Made by a program: the position numbers and the translations under genes. Shown here in pieces: positions 45,895 to 54,696 of a stretch of DNA of 64,000 bases. This DNA comes from JAITWN01 sp964437335 (GTDB lineage Bacteria > Pseudomonadota > Gammaproteobacteria > SZUA-140): assembly GCA_964437335.1 (NCBI GenBank), contig CAYTGL010000014.1, forward strand, positions 1 through 64,000. Reading direction: 5' to 3'. How positions within the stretch are numbered: the stretch's first letter is position 1; each line of letters begins with the position of its first letter. The notes under the pieces were generated by a model that was not told the DNA's origin, made no database searches, and saw only the letters and a list, made by a program, of their open reading frames with translations.

Positions 45895-45914
45895 TCACCG
45901 TTCATGAATAATGC
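45895..45914. repeat. Half-copy of the TTCATGAATAATGC repeat
   Basis: TCACCGTTCATGAATAATGC occurs between the convergent secF and diguanylate cyclase genes. Its last 15 bases are identical to the right arm (61740-61754) of the inverted repeat between parE and parC. Only one arm is present here, so this looks like a fragment or a solo end. Confidence 0.6.
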
Positions 45915-45959
45915 AGCGGTATCGGGTCGATACGGACAGATTATCGGGATTAATGCGGA

Positions 45960-47381
45960 TCAGCGCGTCGCGGTTTCGGTTGATTCGGGCTGGGCGAGTT
46001 CGACGCGGTTGCGGCCGAGGCGTTTGGCCTGGTACAGCGCCTTATCGGCGCGTTCGATGAGACTGCTCGGGGTTTCGCCGGGCTTGTACAGCGAGATGCC
46101 GGCCGAAAAAGTCGGCATCTGCATCGTCCGGTCATCGATCTGGTAGGCGCTTTCCGCATTGCGCTTGCTGACCTTCTCCAGCGCGCGTAACGCGCCGACC
46201 TTGTCGGTGTTCGGCAGCAGCACCGCGAACTCCTCGCCGCCATAACGCGCAACCATGTCGTGATGGCGGAAGATCGACAGTACGTTCGAGGAGAAGTTGC
46301 GCAGTACCTCGTCGCCGGCCGCGTGACCGTACTTGTCGTTGATCGCCTTGAATCCGTCCATGTCGATCAGCGATAGCGATAGCGGATAACCGTAGCGCTG
46401 CACGCGCGCGACTTCGTCCTCGAGCCGGCGCAGGAACGCACGGCGGTTAGGCAGATCCGTCAGTTCGTCGGTCAGGCTCAGGATGTGAACGCGGGTCAGT
46501 TCCTCGTTCAGATGCTGGCCCTCGGTCTCGATCAATTGCAGGTACTTGCTCGCGGCTTCCAGCTTGTGCGAGAGCGCATGATGGCCTTCGCGCAGCTTGC
46601 CGACCTCATTGACCAGTGTGCGCTTCAGACCCTCGAGTTCCTCGACATTGTCAGTCCGGCGCAGGGTTTCATGCTCGACCTCGAGCAGCACGCCGAACTT
46701 CTCGTTCTGCTTGATAACCTCGTTGACCTGCTGCGCCAATGTGTCCTGGATCTTCTGGATGCGTTCGCGTTTTTCATTGAGGTGCTTGCGATGGCTGTGG
46801 TCGACCCGCTGATCGTAGCCATTCTCATCGAGTGCGGACTCATCGGTATGTGCCGGTTCAGGTAATTCGGCCGGCGGCGACTTTGCGGCGGGTTTCGGAA
46901 CCGGAGGCTGCGCCGGCGCCGGCATTTCAGGTACAGTGACCGTGCGAACGACCGGGGCGGCGGCCGCGATGGTCTCGACAGGCGGTGGGGAGGGTGGTGA
47001 AGGTGCGACGGGCCGCGGTGCAGGCGCGGCGGCTTCGGGTATCCAGCCACGATCTTTCCCGGCGAGGGTCTGGATATGATGTTGCAGGCTGTCGAGTTCG
47101 CTGCGGCGGGGTGTCTGGGTCAGGCGTAATTGCAGCATCCGGAGTTCGAGCGACTCGGGCGAACCGGCCGGTACCCGTCTGGACCAGGCTTCCAGCAGCG
47201 AACGCAGCAGCGTCAAGCTGACGCCGCGCGTCTCGGCAACTTCGCTTTCGTAGGCTTCGAGAATGTCTTGGATATGACGACAGATCGCATCCCCGGTCGG
47301 GGTCTGGCGCAGGTCTGCCAGCAGGTGCAGTATCCTGGGGATGATGGAGGCGGCCGGGCCGATCATCGAAGAATCAGTCAA
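45960..47381 (-). CDS. Diguanylate cyclase (GGDEF domain) with coiled-coil N-terminus
   Basis: The 473-residue protein has a C-terminal GGDEF domain making cyclic di-GMP: LTDLPNRRAFLRRL and the active motif RYGGEEFAVLLPNTD. An RxxD inhibitory site (RHHD) sits five residues upstream of GGEEF, so product feedback is expected. The N-terminal 290 residues carry a Pro/Ala linker and a long charged coiled coil (HRKHLNEKRERIQKIQDTL), with no membrane span or known sensor domain that I can name. The TTG start at 47381 has AGGA seven bases upstream. Confidence 0.92.
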   Translation of the reverse strand: MTDSSMIGPAASIIPRILHLLADLRQTPTGDAICRHIQDILEAYESEVAETRGVSLTLLRSLLEAWSRRVPAGSPESLELRMLQLRLTQTPRRSELDSLQHHIQTLAGKDRGWIPEAAAPAPRPVAPSPPSPPPVETIAAAAPVVRTVTVPEMPAPAQPPVPKPAAKSPPAELPEPAHTDESALDENGYDQRVDHSHRKHLNEKRERIQKIQDTLAQQVNEVIKQNEKFGVLLEVEHETLRRTDNVEELEGLKRTLVNEVGKLREGHHALSHKLEAASKYLQLIETEGQHLNEELTRVHILSLTDELTDLPNRRAFLRRLEDEVARVQRYGYPLSLSLIDMDGFKAINDKYGHAAGDEVLRNFSSNVLSIFRHHDMVARYGGEEFAVLLPNTDKVGALRALEKVSKRNAESAYQIDDRTMQMPTFSAGISLYKPGETPSSLIERADKALYQAKRLGRNRVELAQPESTETATR

Positions 47382-47714
47382 CTTACTGTCCTAGTTATAA
47401 TATTTCTTGAGGGAAGGCCGGCCACCGGCGCGCGTGTCCGGGCCTTGGTTCCATCGCTTGCTTATGGTCGGCAGCTTATCACAACTGACTGTCAAATAAC
47501 AGACGCCTATTTGGGGTGAATTTGTATTTATATATATAAAACATAAAGATAGATGCTCTATAGTCTTCTCGGGTCAAGTCAGTCGATGAGGGGGCAAGTC
47601 GTCCGTCATGACGCCGACGACCGTCAGTAGGCGTGTGGCGGGGTTATCATGTAGACTTGTCCGCTTTCCCTTAGTCTGCCCAGAATTCACCCATGCCGGT
47701 GGAAGGTGCGTGAA
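47382..47714. other. 333-bp intergenic region: AT-rich tract and possible structured glyA leader
   Basis: This gap between divergent genes lacks a convincing ORF. It holds an AT-rich stretch around 47515-47565 with (TA)5, unlike the GC-rich surroundings. Nearer glyA, GGGCAAGTC (47592-47600) can pair with GACTTGTCC (47654-47662), and ACGCC/GGCGT (47611-47615/47630-47634) inside it. A TATCAT at 47645-47650 could be a -10. I cannot assign a riboswitch class. Confidence 0.4.
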
Positions 47715-48971
47715 ATGTTTGAATCCGACATGAAAATCGCGGGGTTCGATGACGAGCTGTGGGAGGCGATCGAGGGCGAGGCCCGGCGCCAGGAGCAGCA
47801 TATCGAACTGATCGCCTCCGAGAACTATGCGAGTCCGCGCGTTCTCGAAGCCCAGGGTACGGTCCTGACCAACAAGTATGCCGAGGGGTATCCCGGCAAG
47901 CGCTATTACGGCGGGTGCACCTTCGTCGATGTCGCCGAGCGGCTCGCGATCGAGCGCGCGCGGGAATTGTTTGGCGCGGATTATGCCAACGTGCAGCCGC
48001 ACTCAGGATCGCAGGCGAATGCTGCGGTCTATATGGCGCTGCTCAAGCCCGGTGACACGATCCTCGGCATGAGTCTTGCCCATGGCGGTCACCTGACCCA
48101 TGGCGCGAGGGTGAATTTCTCCGGACAGCTCTATCATGCGGTGCAATACGGCCTGAATCCCGACACCGGCGAGATCGACTACGCACAGGTCGAGGTACTC
48201 GCGCGCGAGCACCGGCCGAAGATGATCGTTGCCGGTTTCAGCGCCTATTCGCGCGTCGTCGACTGGCAGCGCTTCCGCGATATTGCGGACCGCATCGGTG
48301 CGCTGCTGTTCGTCGATATGGCTCACGTTGCCGGCCTGGTCGCGGCTGGCTGCTATCCGAATCCGGTACAGATCGCCGACATCACGACTTCGACGACGCA
48401 CAAGACGCTGCGCGGACCACGCGGCGGCATCATCCTCGCCCGCGCGAACGAGGAGATCGAAAAGAAGCTGAACTCGATGGTATTTCCGGGCACCCAGGGC
48501 GGACCCTTGATGCACGTGATCGCCGCGAAGGCCGTCGCATTCAAGGAGGCCCTGCAGCCGGAGTTCCGCGACTATCAACGCCAGGTCGTCGCGAATGCCC
48601 GGGCGATGGCGCAACGCATCCAGGAGCGCGGTTATCGCATCGTCTCCGGTGGCACCGACAACCATCTGTTCCTGGTCGATCTGATCGACAAGGGTATCAC
48701 CGGCAAGGAGGCCGACCAGGCCCTCGACGCCGCGCACATCACGGTCAACAAGAACAGCGTGCCGAATGATCCGCGTTCGCCGTTCGTGACCAGCGGCATT
48801 CGCATCGGAACCCCGGCGGTGACGACGCGCGGCTTCGGCGAAGCCGAGGTGCGCGATCTCGCGGACTGGATCTGCGATATCCTCGACCGCCCGGGCGACG
48901 CCACAGTCATCGGGCAGGTCCGCGGCAAGGTGCTGGCAATCTGTGAACGCTTCCCGGTCTACGGACACTGA
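47715..48971 (+). CDS. glyA: Serine hydroxymethyltransferase
   Basis: The 418-residue PLP enzyme converts serine and THF to glycine and 5,10-methylene-THF. IELIASENYASP and YGGCTFVDVAE are N-terminal signatures. The PLP Lys is in TSTTHKTLRGPRGG, and PFVTSGIRIGTPAVTTRG is near the C-terminus. I chose ATG 47715 (MFESDMKIAG), with GGAAGG upstream; GTG 47706 is the alternative. It is followed by nrdR 48 bp later. Confidence 0.97.
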   Translation: MFESDMKIAGFDDELWEAIEGEARRQEQHIELIASENYASPRVLEAQGTVLTNKYAEGYPGKRYYGGCTFVDVAERLAIERARELFGADYANVQPHSGSQANAAVYMALLKPGDTILGMSLAHGGHLTHGARVNFSGQLYHAVQYGLNPDTGEIDYAQVEVLAREHRPKMIVAGFSAYSRVVDWQRFRDIADRIGALLFVDMAHVAGLVAAGCYPNPVQIADITTSTTHKTLRGPRGGIILARANEEIEKKLNSMVFPGTQGGPLMHVIAAKAVAFKEALQPEFRDYQRQVVANARAMAQRIQERGYRIVSGGTDNHLFLVDLIDKGITGKEADQALDAAHITVNKNSVPNDPRSPFVTSGIRIGTPAVTTRGFGEAEVRDLADWICDILDRPGDATVIGQVRGKVLAICERFPVYGH

Positions 48972-49019
48972 CGCCGCGACATGCGCAACCGCGACGGCTG
49001 AAGCCGCGCGGTAACTGCG

Positions 49020-49535
49020 ATGCGTTGCCCGTTCTGCGGCGCCAGCGATACCCGGGTCATCGACTCGCGGCTCGCCAACGAGGGCGCCTCGATCCGGCGC
49101 CGGCGGGAATGCACTTTGTGCTCGGAGCGTTTCACGACCTTCGAGGTCGCCGAGCTGGTCTATCCCCACATCGTCAAGCATGACGGCACGCGCGAACCGT
49201 TCAACGAGGACAAGCTGCGTCACGGCATGCTGCGCGCGCTGGAGAAGCGCCCGGTCGATATCGATCATATCGAATCCGCAATCGATCGCATCAAGCACCG
49301 TCTGCATGTTTCGGGCGAGCGCGAGATTCGCTCGCGCGAGCTCGGCGAATGGGTCATGGACGAGCTGCGCGAACTCGATGAAGTCGCCTATATCCGCTTT
49401 GCCTCGGTCTATCGCCGCTTCCAGGACGTCAATGCGTTTCGCGAGGAGATCGAGCGCTTGCAAAACGCCGCATCCCCGGAATTGAGAAAACGCCAGATTT
49501 CTCTGCTCGATCCTGAAGAAAGGGATGAGTCGTGA
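49020..49535 (+). CDS. nrdR: Transcriptional repressor NrdR
   Basis: The 171-residue protein represses ribonucleotide reductase genes in response to ATP/dATP. The N-terminal zinc ribbon has CPFCG and CTLC with RRRRECTLCSERFTTFE between and after. The ATP-cone domain follows (IVKHDGTREPFNEDKLRHGML). It overlaps the start of ribD by 11 bases. The glyA-nrdR-ribD order is conserved in Gammaproteobacteria. Confidence 0.97.
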   Translation: MRCPFCGASDTRVIDSRLANEGASIRRRRECTLCSERFTTFEVAELVYPHIVKHDGTREPFNEDKLRHGMLRALEKRPVDIDHIESAIDRIKHRLHVSGEREIRSRELGEWVMDELRELDEVAYIRFASVYRRFQDVNAFREEIERLQNAASPELRKRQISLLDPEERDES

Positions 49536-50697
49536 ACGGCGCGACTGCGCGGGTGTGGCCGTGATCGGGGCCCGCGACCATGCGTACATGAGCCGCGCGC
49601 TCGAACTCGCGCGGCGCGGTCTCTATACTACCGACCCGAACCCGCGGGTGGGGTGCGTGCTGGTTCGCGACGACGAGGTCGTCGGCGAGGGTTGGCATGA
49701 ATTCGCGGGCGGCCCACATGCCGAGATCCATGCCTTGCGGCAGGCGGGCAACCGTGCGGCGGGCGCGACGGCCTATGTGACGCTGGAGCCTTGTCGCCAT
49801 CACGGGCGTACGCCGCCCTGCACTGATGCGTTGATCGTCGCCGGGGTACACCGCGTCGTTGCGGCGATGCCGGATCCCGATCCGCGCACGGCGGGCGAGG
49901 GCCTCGCGCAATTGCGCGAGGCGGGCATCGCAATCGAGTCCGGCCTGCTGGCGGCGGAAGCCGTGGCGCTCAATCCGGGGTTTGTTTCGCGCCATCGCAG
50001 TCACAGGCCATTCGTGCGCTGCAAACTCGGTATGACGCTCGATGGGCGCACCGCAACCGCGGCCGGCGAGAGTCGCTGGATTACATCGGCCGCGGCGCGG
50101 CGCGATGTGCAGCGCCTGCGCGCGCGCAGTTCGGCAATCATGACAGGCATCGGCACGGTGCTCGCGGATGATCCTGCGCTGACGGTGCGAGCCGACGAGC
50201 TGTTTGCCGGCAGTGATGCCGTCGGTATCGACCGGTCGCGTCTGCATCGACCCTTGCGCGTGATTGTCGACAGCCGGCTCAGGTTACCCGTTTCGGCGCG
50301 TCTGCTGGCGCAAGCGGGGCCGATCGTGATCGCGACCGCGGTATCGGGTGAACGCGCCGATCTGCGCGATCGCGATGGCGTCGAGATCTGCCGGTTTGCC
50401 GCGAACGGGCGTGCGCGGGTTGATCTTGCAGCGCTGCTGGCGTTTTTGGCGGAGCGTCAGGTCAATGAGTTACTATTGGAGGCAGGACCGACGCTCTGCG
50501 GCGCGCTGCTGGCCGCGGGGTTTATCGATGAACTTGTGGTCTATATGGCGCCGAAACTGCTCGGCGATGGCGCGCGCGGCCTGTTCATGCTGCCCGGGCT
50601 CGAGCGGCTAGATCAGGCGATCGGGCTGGCGGTCACCGATATCCGGGCTGTCGGGGATGACTGGCGGATTACGGCGCGGTTGTCGATGTCGGGGTGA
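49525..50697 (+). CDS. ribD: Bifunctional riboflavin deaminase/reductase RibD
   Basis: The 390-residue protein performs the second and third steps of riboflavin synthesis. The N-terminal CMP/dCMP-deaminase domain has the zinc site HAEIHALRQAG and PCRHHGRTPPC. The C-terminal DHFR-like reductase domain shows KLGMTLDGRTATAAGESRWI and LLLEAGPTLCGALL. ATG 49525 overlaps the nrdR stop; GTG 49558 would drop about 11 residues without loss of conserved sequence. Length is slightly above the 360-380 norm. Confidence 0.95.
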   Translation: MSRERRDCAGVAVIGARDHAYMSRALELARRGLYTTDPNPRVGCVLVRDDEVVGEGWHEFAGGPHAEIHALRQAGNRAAGATAYVTLEPCRHHGRTPPCTDALIVAGVHRVVAAMPDPDPRTAGEGLAQLREAGIAIESGLLAAEAVALNPGFVSRHRSHRPFVRCKLGMTLDGRTATAAGESRWITSAAARRDVQRLRARSSAIMTGIGTVLADDPALTVRADELFAGSDAVGIDRSRLHRPLRVIVDSRLRLPVSARLLAQAGPIVIATAVSGERADLRDRDGVEICRFAANGRARVDLAALLAFLAERQVNELLLEAGPTLCGALLAAGFIDELVVYMAPKLLGDGARGLFMLPGLERLDQAIGLAVTDIRAVGDDWRITARLSMSG

Positions 50698-50766
50698 CTG
50701 CTTCAGTGGATCGAAGCCGACCGGCTTCTGCCTGGTTTGACGGTAACTTGAGAGAAGGCACATTCG

Positions 50767-51426
50767 ATGTTCACGGGTATCGTCGAAGCGGTGGGGAGCG
50801 TCGTCGCTCTTGAGGCGCGGGGCGGCGATCGCCGCATTCGCATCGATGGCGGCGCGCTGGACCTGTCGGATGCGAACCGCGGGGACAGTATATCGATTAA
50901 CGGGGTATGCCTGACCGTCGTGGCGCTGGCCGGGCGCGAGTTTGCCGCCGATGTGTCGGTCGAGACGCTGTCATGCACGACGCTGGCGGAGCTCGCGACC
51001 GGGAGCGCGGTCAATCTGGAGCGGGCCTTGCTGCCGTCGACGCGGCTCGGCGGGCATCTTGTCAGCGGGCATGTCGATGCAGTCGGCGTGGTCAGGCGGA
51101 TCGGTGAGTCCGGGCGTTCGCGCGTGATTGACATTTCGGTGCCGGACGCGCTCGCCTGTTATGTCGCGGTCAAGGGATCGATTTGCGTCGATGGCGTGAG
51201 CCTGACGGTCAATGAGGTCACCGGGGCCGGGTTCAGCGTGAATATCATTCCGCATACGCTGGAACAGACGATCATCGGTAACTGGCGCGCGGGCTGCCGG
51301 GTCAATATCGAGGTCGATGTGATCGCGCGCTATCTGGAACGCCTGCTCGCGGAGCGCGCGGAGGCGTCGCGCGGCATCGATCGCGCCTTTCTTCAGGCAC
51401 ATGGATATATCAGCGATGGCTCGTAA
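50767..51426 (+). CDS. ribE: Riboflavin synthase (alpha chain)
   Basis: The 219-residue lumazine-dismutating enzyme has two repeated barrels. The N-terminal one starts MFTGIVEAVGSV, with CLTVVALAG and GGHLVSGHVDAVG. The C-terminal one carries KGSICVDGVSLTVNEV and NIIPHTLEQT. AGAAGG lies about 10 bases upstream of ATG. A 7-bp inverted repeat (GAAGCCG/CGGCTTC, 50713-50728) lies between ribD and ribE. No FMN riboswitch is seen in this gap. Confidence 0.96.
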   Translation: MFTGIVEAVGSVVALEARGGDRRIRIDGGALDLSDANRGDSISINGVCLTVVALAGREFAADVSVETLSCTTLAELATGSAVNLERALLPSTRLGGHLVSGHVDAVGVVRRIGESGRSRVIDISVPDALACYVAVKGSICVDGVSLTVNEVTGAGFSVNIIPHTLEQTIIGNWRAGCRVNIEVDVIARYLERLLAERAEASRGIDRAFLQAHGYISDGS

Positions 51427-52618
51427 ACCCGATCACACCCCCGGCCACATCCCCGGTTATGTCGGGGCAATGGAAGAGGCACCGGTATCCAACGAAGGAG
51501 ATGTCGATTTCAACACCACCGCGGAACTGATCGAGGAGATCCGTTATGGCAGGATGGTCGTGCTCGTCGATGACGAAGACCGCGAGAATGAGGGCGATCT
51601 GATCATGGCGGCCGCCAGCGTGCGTCCCGAGGATATCAATTTCATGGCGCGCTACGGACGCGGCCTGATCTGCCTGACGCTGACGCGCGAGCGCTGCGAG
51701 CAATTGCGCCTGCCGCTGATGGTCAGCGAGACCAATGCGAGGCACCGGACGAATTTCACCTTGTCGATCGAGGCGGCGGCAGGCGTGACGACGGGGATCT
51801 CGGCGACCGATCGCGCGACGACGATTCGCGCCGCGGTGAAACCGGATGCGACGCCGTCCGACATCATCCAGCCGGGGCATATTTTCCCGCTGATGTCGCA
51901 GCCCGGCGGGGTGCTCGCGCGCGCGGGACATACCGAGGCCGGGAGTGATCTCGCCCGCCTCGCCGGATTCGAGCCGGCGGCGGTGATCGTCGAGATTCTC
52001 GACGAGGAGGGCGGTATGGCCCGGCGCCCGGAGCTGATGCGCTTCGCGCGCAGTCACGGACTCAAGATCGGCACTGTCGCCGACCTGATCAGTTATCGCA
52101 TGCGGCATGAAAAGACAGTCGAGATAGTCGCCGAATGCCGCTTGCCAACGACCTTTGGTGATTTCCGCCTCAAGGCCTATTATGACACCGCAGGCGACCG
52201 GCTGCATTTCGCGCTGGTGCGCGGCGAGATCGACAGTAGTGAGCCGGTGCTGGTGAGGGTGCACATTGAGGATCGCCTTTACGACACGCTGAATGCGACC
52301 TGGCACGAGACGAGCTGGAGCCTCCATTCCGCGATGGAGCGCATCGCCGGCGATCCGCGAGGCGGGGTGCTGGTGCTGCTGCGTGGCGGTGACGATGCCG
52401 ATACCCTGGTGCGCCGCATCCGCAATCATGAGATGCATGAGCGGGGCATTCATTTTCCCCAGTCTTCGGCGGGTTCCGAGCTGCGCAGCTACGGTGTCGC
52501 GGCGCAGATACTTGCCGACCTCGGTGTGCATCGCATGCGCGTGCTGGGCTCGCCGGTCCGGTTGTTCGGTTTGTCCGGATTCGGGCTCGAGATCGTCGAG
52601 TATCTGCCAGGGTCATAG
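51416..52618 (+). CDS. ribB: 3,4-dihydroxy-2-butanone-4-phosphate synthase with degenerate GTP cyclohydrolase II domain (RibBX type)
   Basis: The N-terminal half is a complete RibB: VDDEDRENEGDLIMAA, RHRTNFTLSIEAA and HTEAGSDLARLAG, making the four-carbon precursor from ribulose 5-phosphate. The C-terminal half has the fold of RibA, but the zinc cysteines are gone: IEDRLYDTL and WHETSW replace the usual SEC and LRCDCG segments. This matches the RibBX variant known from Proteobacteria. Starts at 51401, 51416 and 51470 are all possible; 51470 has GGGG upstream. It overlaps the end of ribE. Confidence 0.9.
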   Translation: MARKPDHTPGHIPGYVGAMEEAPVSNEGDVDFNTTAELIEEIRYGRMVVLVDDEDRENEGDLIMAAASVRPEDINFMARYGRGLICLTLTRERCEQLRLPLMVSETNARHRTNFTLSIEAAAGVTTGISATDRATTIRAAVKPDATPSDIIQPGHIFPLMSQPGGVLARAGHTEAGSDLARLAGFEPAAVIVEILDEEGGMARRPELMRFARSHGLKIGTVADLISYRMRHEKTVEIVAECRLPTTFGDFRLKAYYDTAGDRLHFALVRGEIDSSEPVLVRVHIEDRLYDTLNATWHETSWSLHSAMERIAGDPRGGVLVLLRGGDDADTLVRRIRNHEMHERGIHFPQSSAGSELRSYGVAAQILADLGVHRMRVLGSPVRLFGLSGFGLEIVEYLPGS

Positions 52619-52684
52619 CCGCTTCCCGGACCCTGAGGTACACTGGGGCTACTCTGTATTCTTTCTACAAGGATTGAATTCGCA

Positions 52685-53161
52685 ATGTCGGGCATGCGCA
52701 TTATCGAAGGCGGTTTTTCGGCGGATGGCGCGCGTTTCGCGCTGGTCGCCTCGAGATTCAACAGCTTCATCGTCGATCATCTGGTGCAGGGGGCAATCGA
52801 CGTGTTGCGACGTCACGGTATTTCCGAGGACGCGATCACGCTGGTGCGCGTACCGGGCGCGTTTGAGCTGCCGCTGGTTGCGAGGCGGCTGGCGAATACC
52901 CGTCGTTTCGATGCCGTCATCGCGCTCGGCGCGGTGATCCGCGGCGGCACGCCGCATTTCGACTACGTCGCCGGTTCCTGCGTGCGCGGACTTGCGGAGG
53001 TCAACCTGTCCTGCGATCTGCCGGTAGCGTTCGGTGTGCTGACCGTCGATACCATCGAGCAGGCGATCGAGCGCGCCGGCACCAAGGCCGGCAACAAAGG
53101 CGCCGACGCCGCGCTCAGCGCAATCGAGATGGTCAGCCTGTTGCGCAAGCTGGAGGCCTGA
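52685..53161 (+). CDS. ribH: 6,7-dimethyl-8-ribityllumazine synthase
   Basis: The 158-residue subunit of the icosahedral or pentameric lumazine synthase condenses the butanone phosphate from RibB with the pyrimidine from RibD. ALVASRFNSFIVDHLVQGA opens the fold, and VRVPGAFELPL and ALGAVIRGGTPHFDYVAGS are the active-site segments. GVLTVDTIEQAIERAGTKAGNKG closes it. It lies 66 bp after ribBX. Confidence 0.97.
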   Translation: MSGMRIIEGGFSADGARFALVASRFNSFIVDHLVQGAIDVLRRHGISEDAITLVRVPGAFELPLVARRLANTRRFDAVIALGAVIRGGTPHFDYVAGSCVRGLAEVNLSCDLPVAFGVLTVDTIEQAIERAGTKAGNKGADAALSAIEMVSLLRKLEA

Positions 53162-53194
53162 ACGAGGCCCTGCCCGGCCCCGGGACGGATATTC

Positions 53195-53650
53195 ATGAAA
53201 GGTCAACAAACGAATCGCGCCCGCCGCCGGGCGCGTCTCTGTCTCGTACAGGCCCTGTACCAATGGCAATTGACCGGTCACGACGCCGATGCGATCGATC
53301 CCCAGTATTTCATCGATGAGGGTGAGGGACCGGTCGACCGGGCGTTCTTCGATACGGTGCTGCACGAGATCCTCGCGCGGGTCGACACGCTCGACGGGCT
53401 GCTGGTCCCGCTCCTCGATCGTCCGCTGACGGAGGTCGATCCGGTCGAGCGCGCGGTGCTGCGGCTCGGTGCCTGCGAATTGCGCTTCCATCCGGAAATC
53501 CCGTTCCGGGTCGTCATCAACGAGGCAATCGAGCTGGCCAAGGTATTCGGCGCCCACCACGGCCACCGCTATGTCAACGGCATCCTCGACAAGCTGGCCG
53601 AACGTCTGCGGGCTGAGGAAGTCGCCGTCGTGCACAGGGACAAGACCTGA
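53195..53650 (+). CDS. nusB: Transcription antitermination factor NusB
   Basis: The 151-residue all-helical RNA-binding protein joins NusE at boxA of rRNA leaders. RRRARLCLVQALYQWQLTG is the Arg-rich N-terminal helix. VERAVLRLGACELRF and VINEAIELAKVFG are the conserved core, and GHRYVNGILDKLAERLR is the last helix. The stop overlaps the predicted CTG start of thiL. Confidence 0.96.
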   Translation: MKGQQTNRARRRARLCLVQALYQWQLTGHDADAIDPQYFIDEGEGPVDRAFFDTVLHEILARVDTLDGLLVPLLDRPLTEVDPVERAVLRLGACELRFHPEIPFRVVINEAIELAKVFGAHHGHRYVNGILDKLAERLRAEEVAVVHRDKT

Positions 53651-54696
53651 ATATCGTTTCCGAATTCGATCTCATCAGGCGTTATTTCACACGCTGTACC
53701 GGGGCGCGCGACGACGTTGTGCTCGGCATCGGCGATGACGCGGCGATTCTCGCGCCGCCGGCCGGCCGTCACATCGTGGCCTCGGTCGACACACTGGTTG
53801 CCGGCGTGCATTTCGACGTCGCTGCCGATCCCGCCGCGATCGGACACAAGGCCCTGGCGGTCAATCTGAGCGATCTCGCGGCGATGGGCGCCGAGCCCGC
53901 GTGGGCAATGCTGGCGTTGACGCTTCCGCATGCCGATGAAGACTGGCTCGAACGCTTCTGCGACGGGTTCTGCGCGCTTGCGCGCGAATTCGGCGTCGCG
54001 TTGGTCGGCGGCGATACCACGCGAGGCCCGTTATCGGTGACGGTGCAGGTCATGGGTCTCGTGCCGCAAGGCGCCGCGCTGCGGCGCGACGGCGCGCGCC
54101 CGGGAGATCTGATTCATGTAACCGGCACGCTCGGCGACGCCGGCCTTGCGCTGCTGCTTGGATCACAGGCGATGGGCGCGACCCCGCCCGGGGAGCTGGC
54201 ATGGTTGCGCTCGCGCCTCGACCGGCCGTCCCCGCGGATTGCCCAGGGACTGCAATTGCGCGGCCATGCGCACGCGGCGATCGACATCTCCGACGGCCTG
54301 CTGGCCGACCTCGGTCATGTCCTCGAGGCGAGCGGCGTCGGCGCGACGCTGTGGCTCGGGCGCCTGCCATTGTCGGACGCATTTCGCGCCTGCCTTGATC
54401 TTCTCGGTCGCGACGGGATTCAGATGCTTGCGGAGAGTATGCGGTGCGGGGATCCGGCAGACGCCGCCGCCGCGCTGGCGCTGAGTTCCGGTGACGACTA
54501 CGAGATCTGTTACATGTCGGCGCCGGATGCCGTGGTCAGCGAGACGATCGCCGGCCTGCGCTGTACCGGCATCGGCATCATCGAACCGGCGCCGGGCCTG
54601 CGCTGCATCCGTCCGGACGGATCACAATGGCAGCCGGTATCCGCCGGCTTCGATCATTTCAGCGGCGCTCGCGCCGGTGGGGATGCGCGCGGATGA
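53647..54696 (+). CDS. thiL: Thiamine-monophosphate kinase, probable CTG start
   Basis: The 349-residue PurM-family kinase makes thiamine diphosphate. VSEFDLIRRYF is the conserved N-terminus, and GIGDDAAILAP, HFDVAADPAAIGHKALAVNL and DISDGLLADLGH carry the metal sites. The conserved N-terminus lies upstream of the first GTG (53719), and no ATG, GTG or TTG occurs between the preceding in-frame stop (53614) and it. CTG 53647 overlaps the nusB TGA and has AGGGA six bases upstream, so I take it as the start. The end overlaps pgpA by four bases. Confidence 0.9.
   Translation: MNIVSEFDLIRRYFTRCTGARDDVVLGIGDDAAILAPPAGRHIVASVDTLVAGVHFDVAADPAAIGHKALAVNLSDLAAMGAEPAWAMLALTLPHADEDWLERFCDGFCALAREFGVALVGGDTTRGPLSVTVQVMGLVPQGAALRRDGARPGDLIHVTGTLGDAGLALLLGSQAMGATPPGELAWLRSRLDRPSPRIAQGLQLRGHAHAAIDISDGLLADLGHVLEASGVGATLWLGRLPLSDAFRACLDLLGRDGIQMLAESMRCGDPADAAAALALSSGDDYEICYMSAPDAVVSETIAGLRCTGIGIIEPAPGLRCIRPDGSQWQPVSAGFDHFSGARAGGDARG

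Noticed and set aside
47382..47714. Known riboswitch class before glyA
   Set aside because: The possible helices do not match a glycine, SAM or THF riboswitch consensus that I can recognise by eye.
50698..50766. FMN riboswitch upstream of ribE
   Set aside because: The gap is only 69 bp, with one 7-bp hairpin and none of the conserved RFN-element segments.
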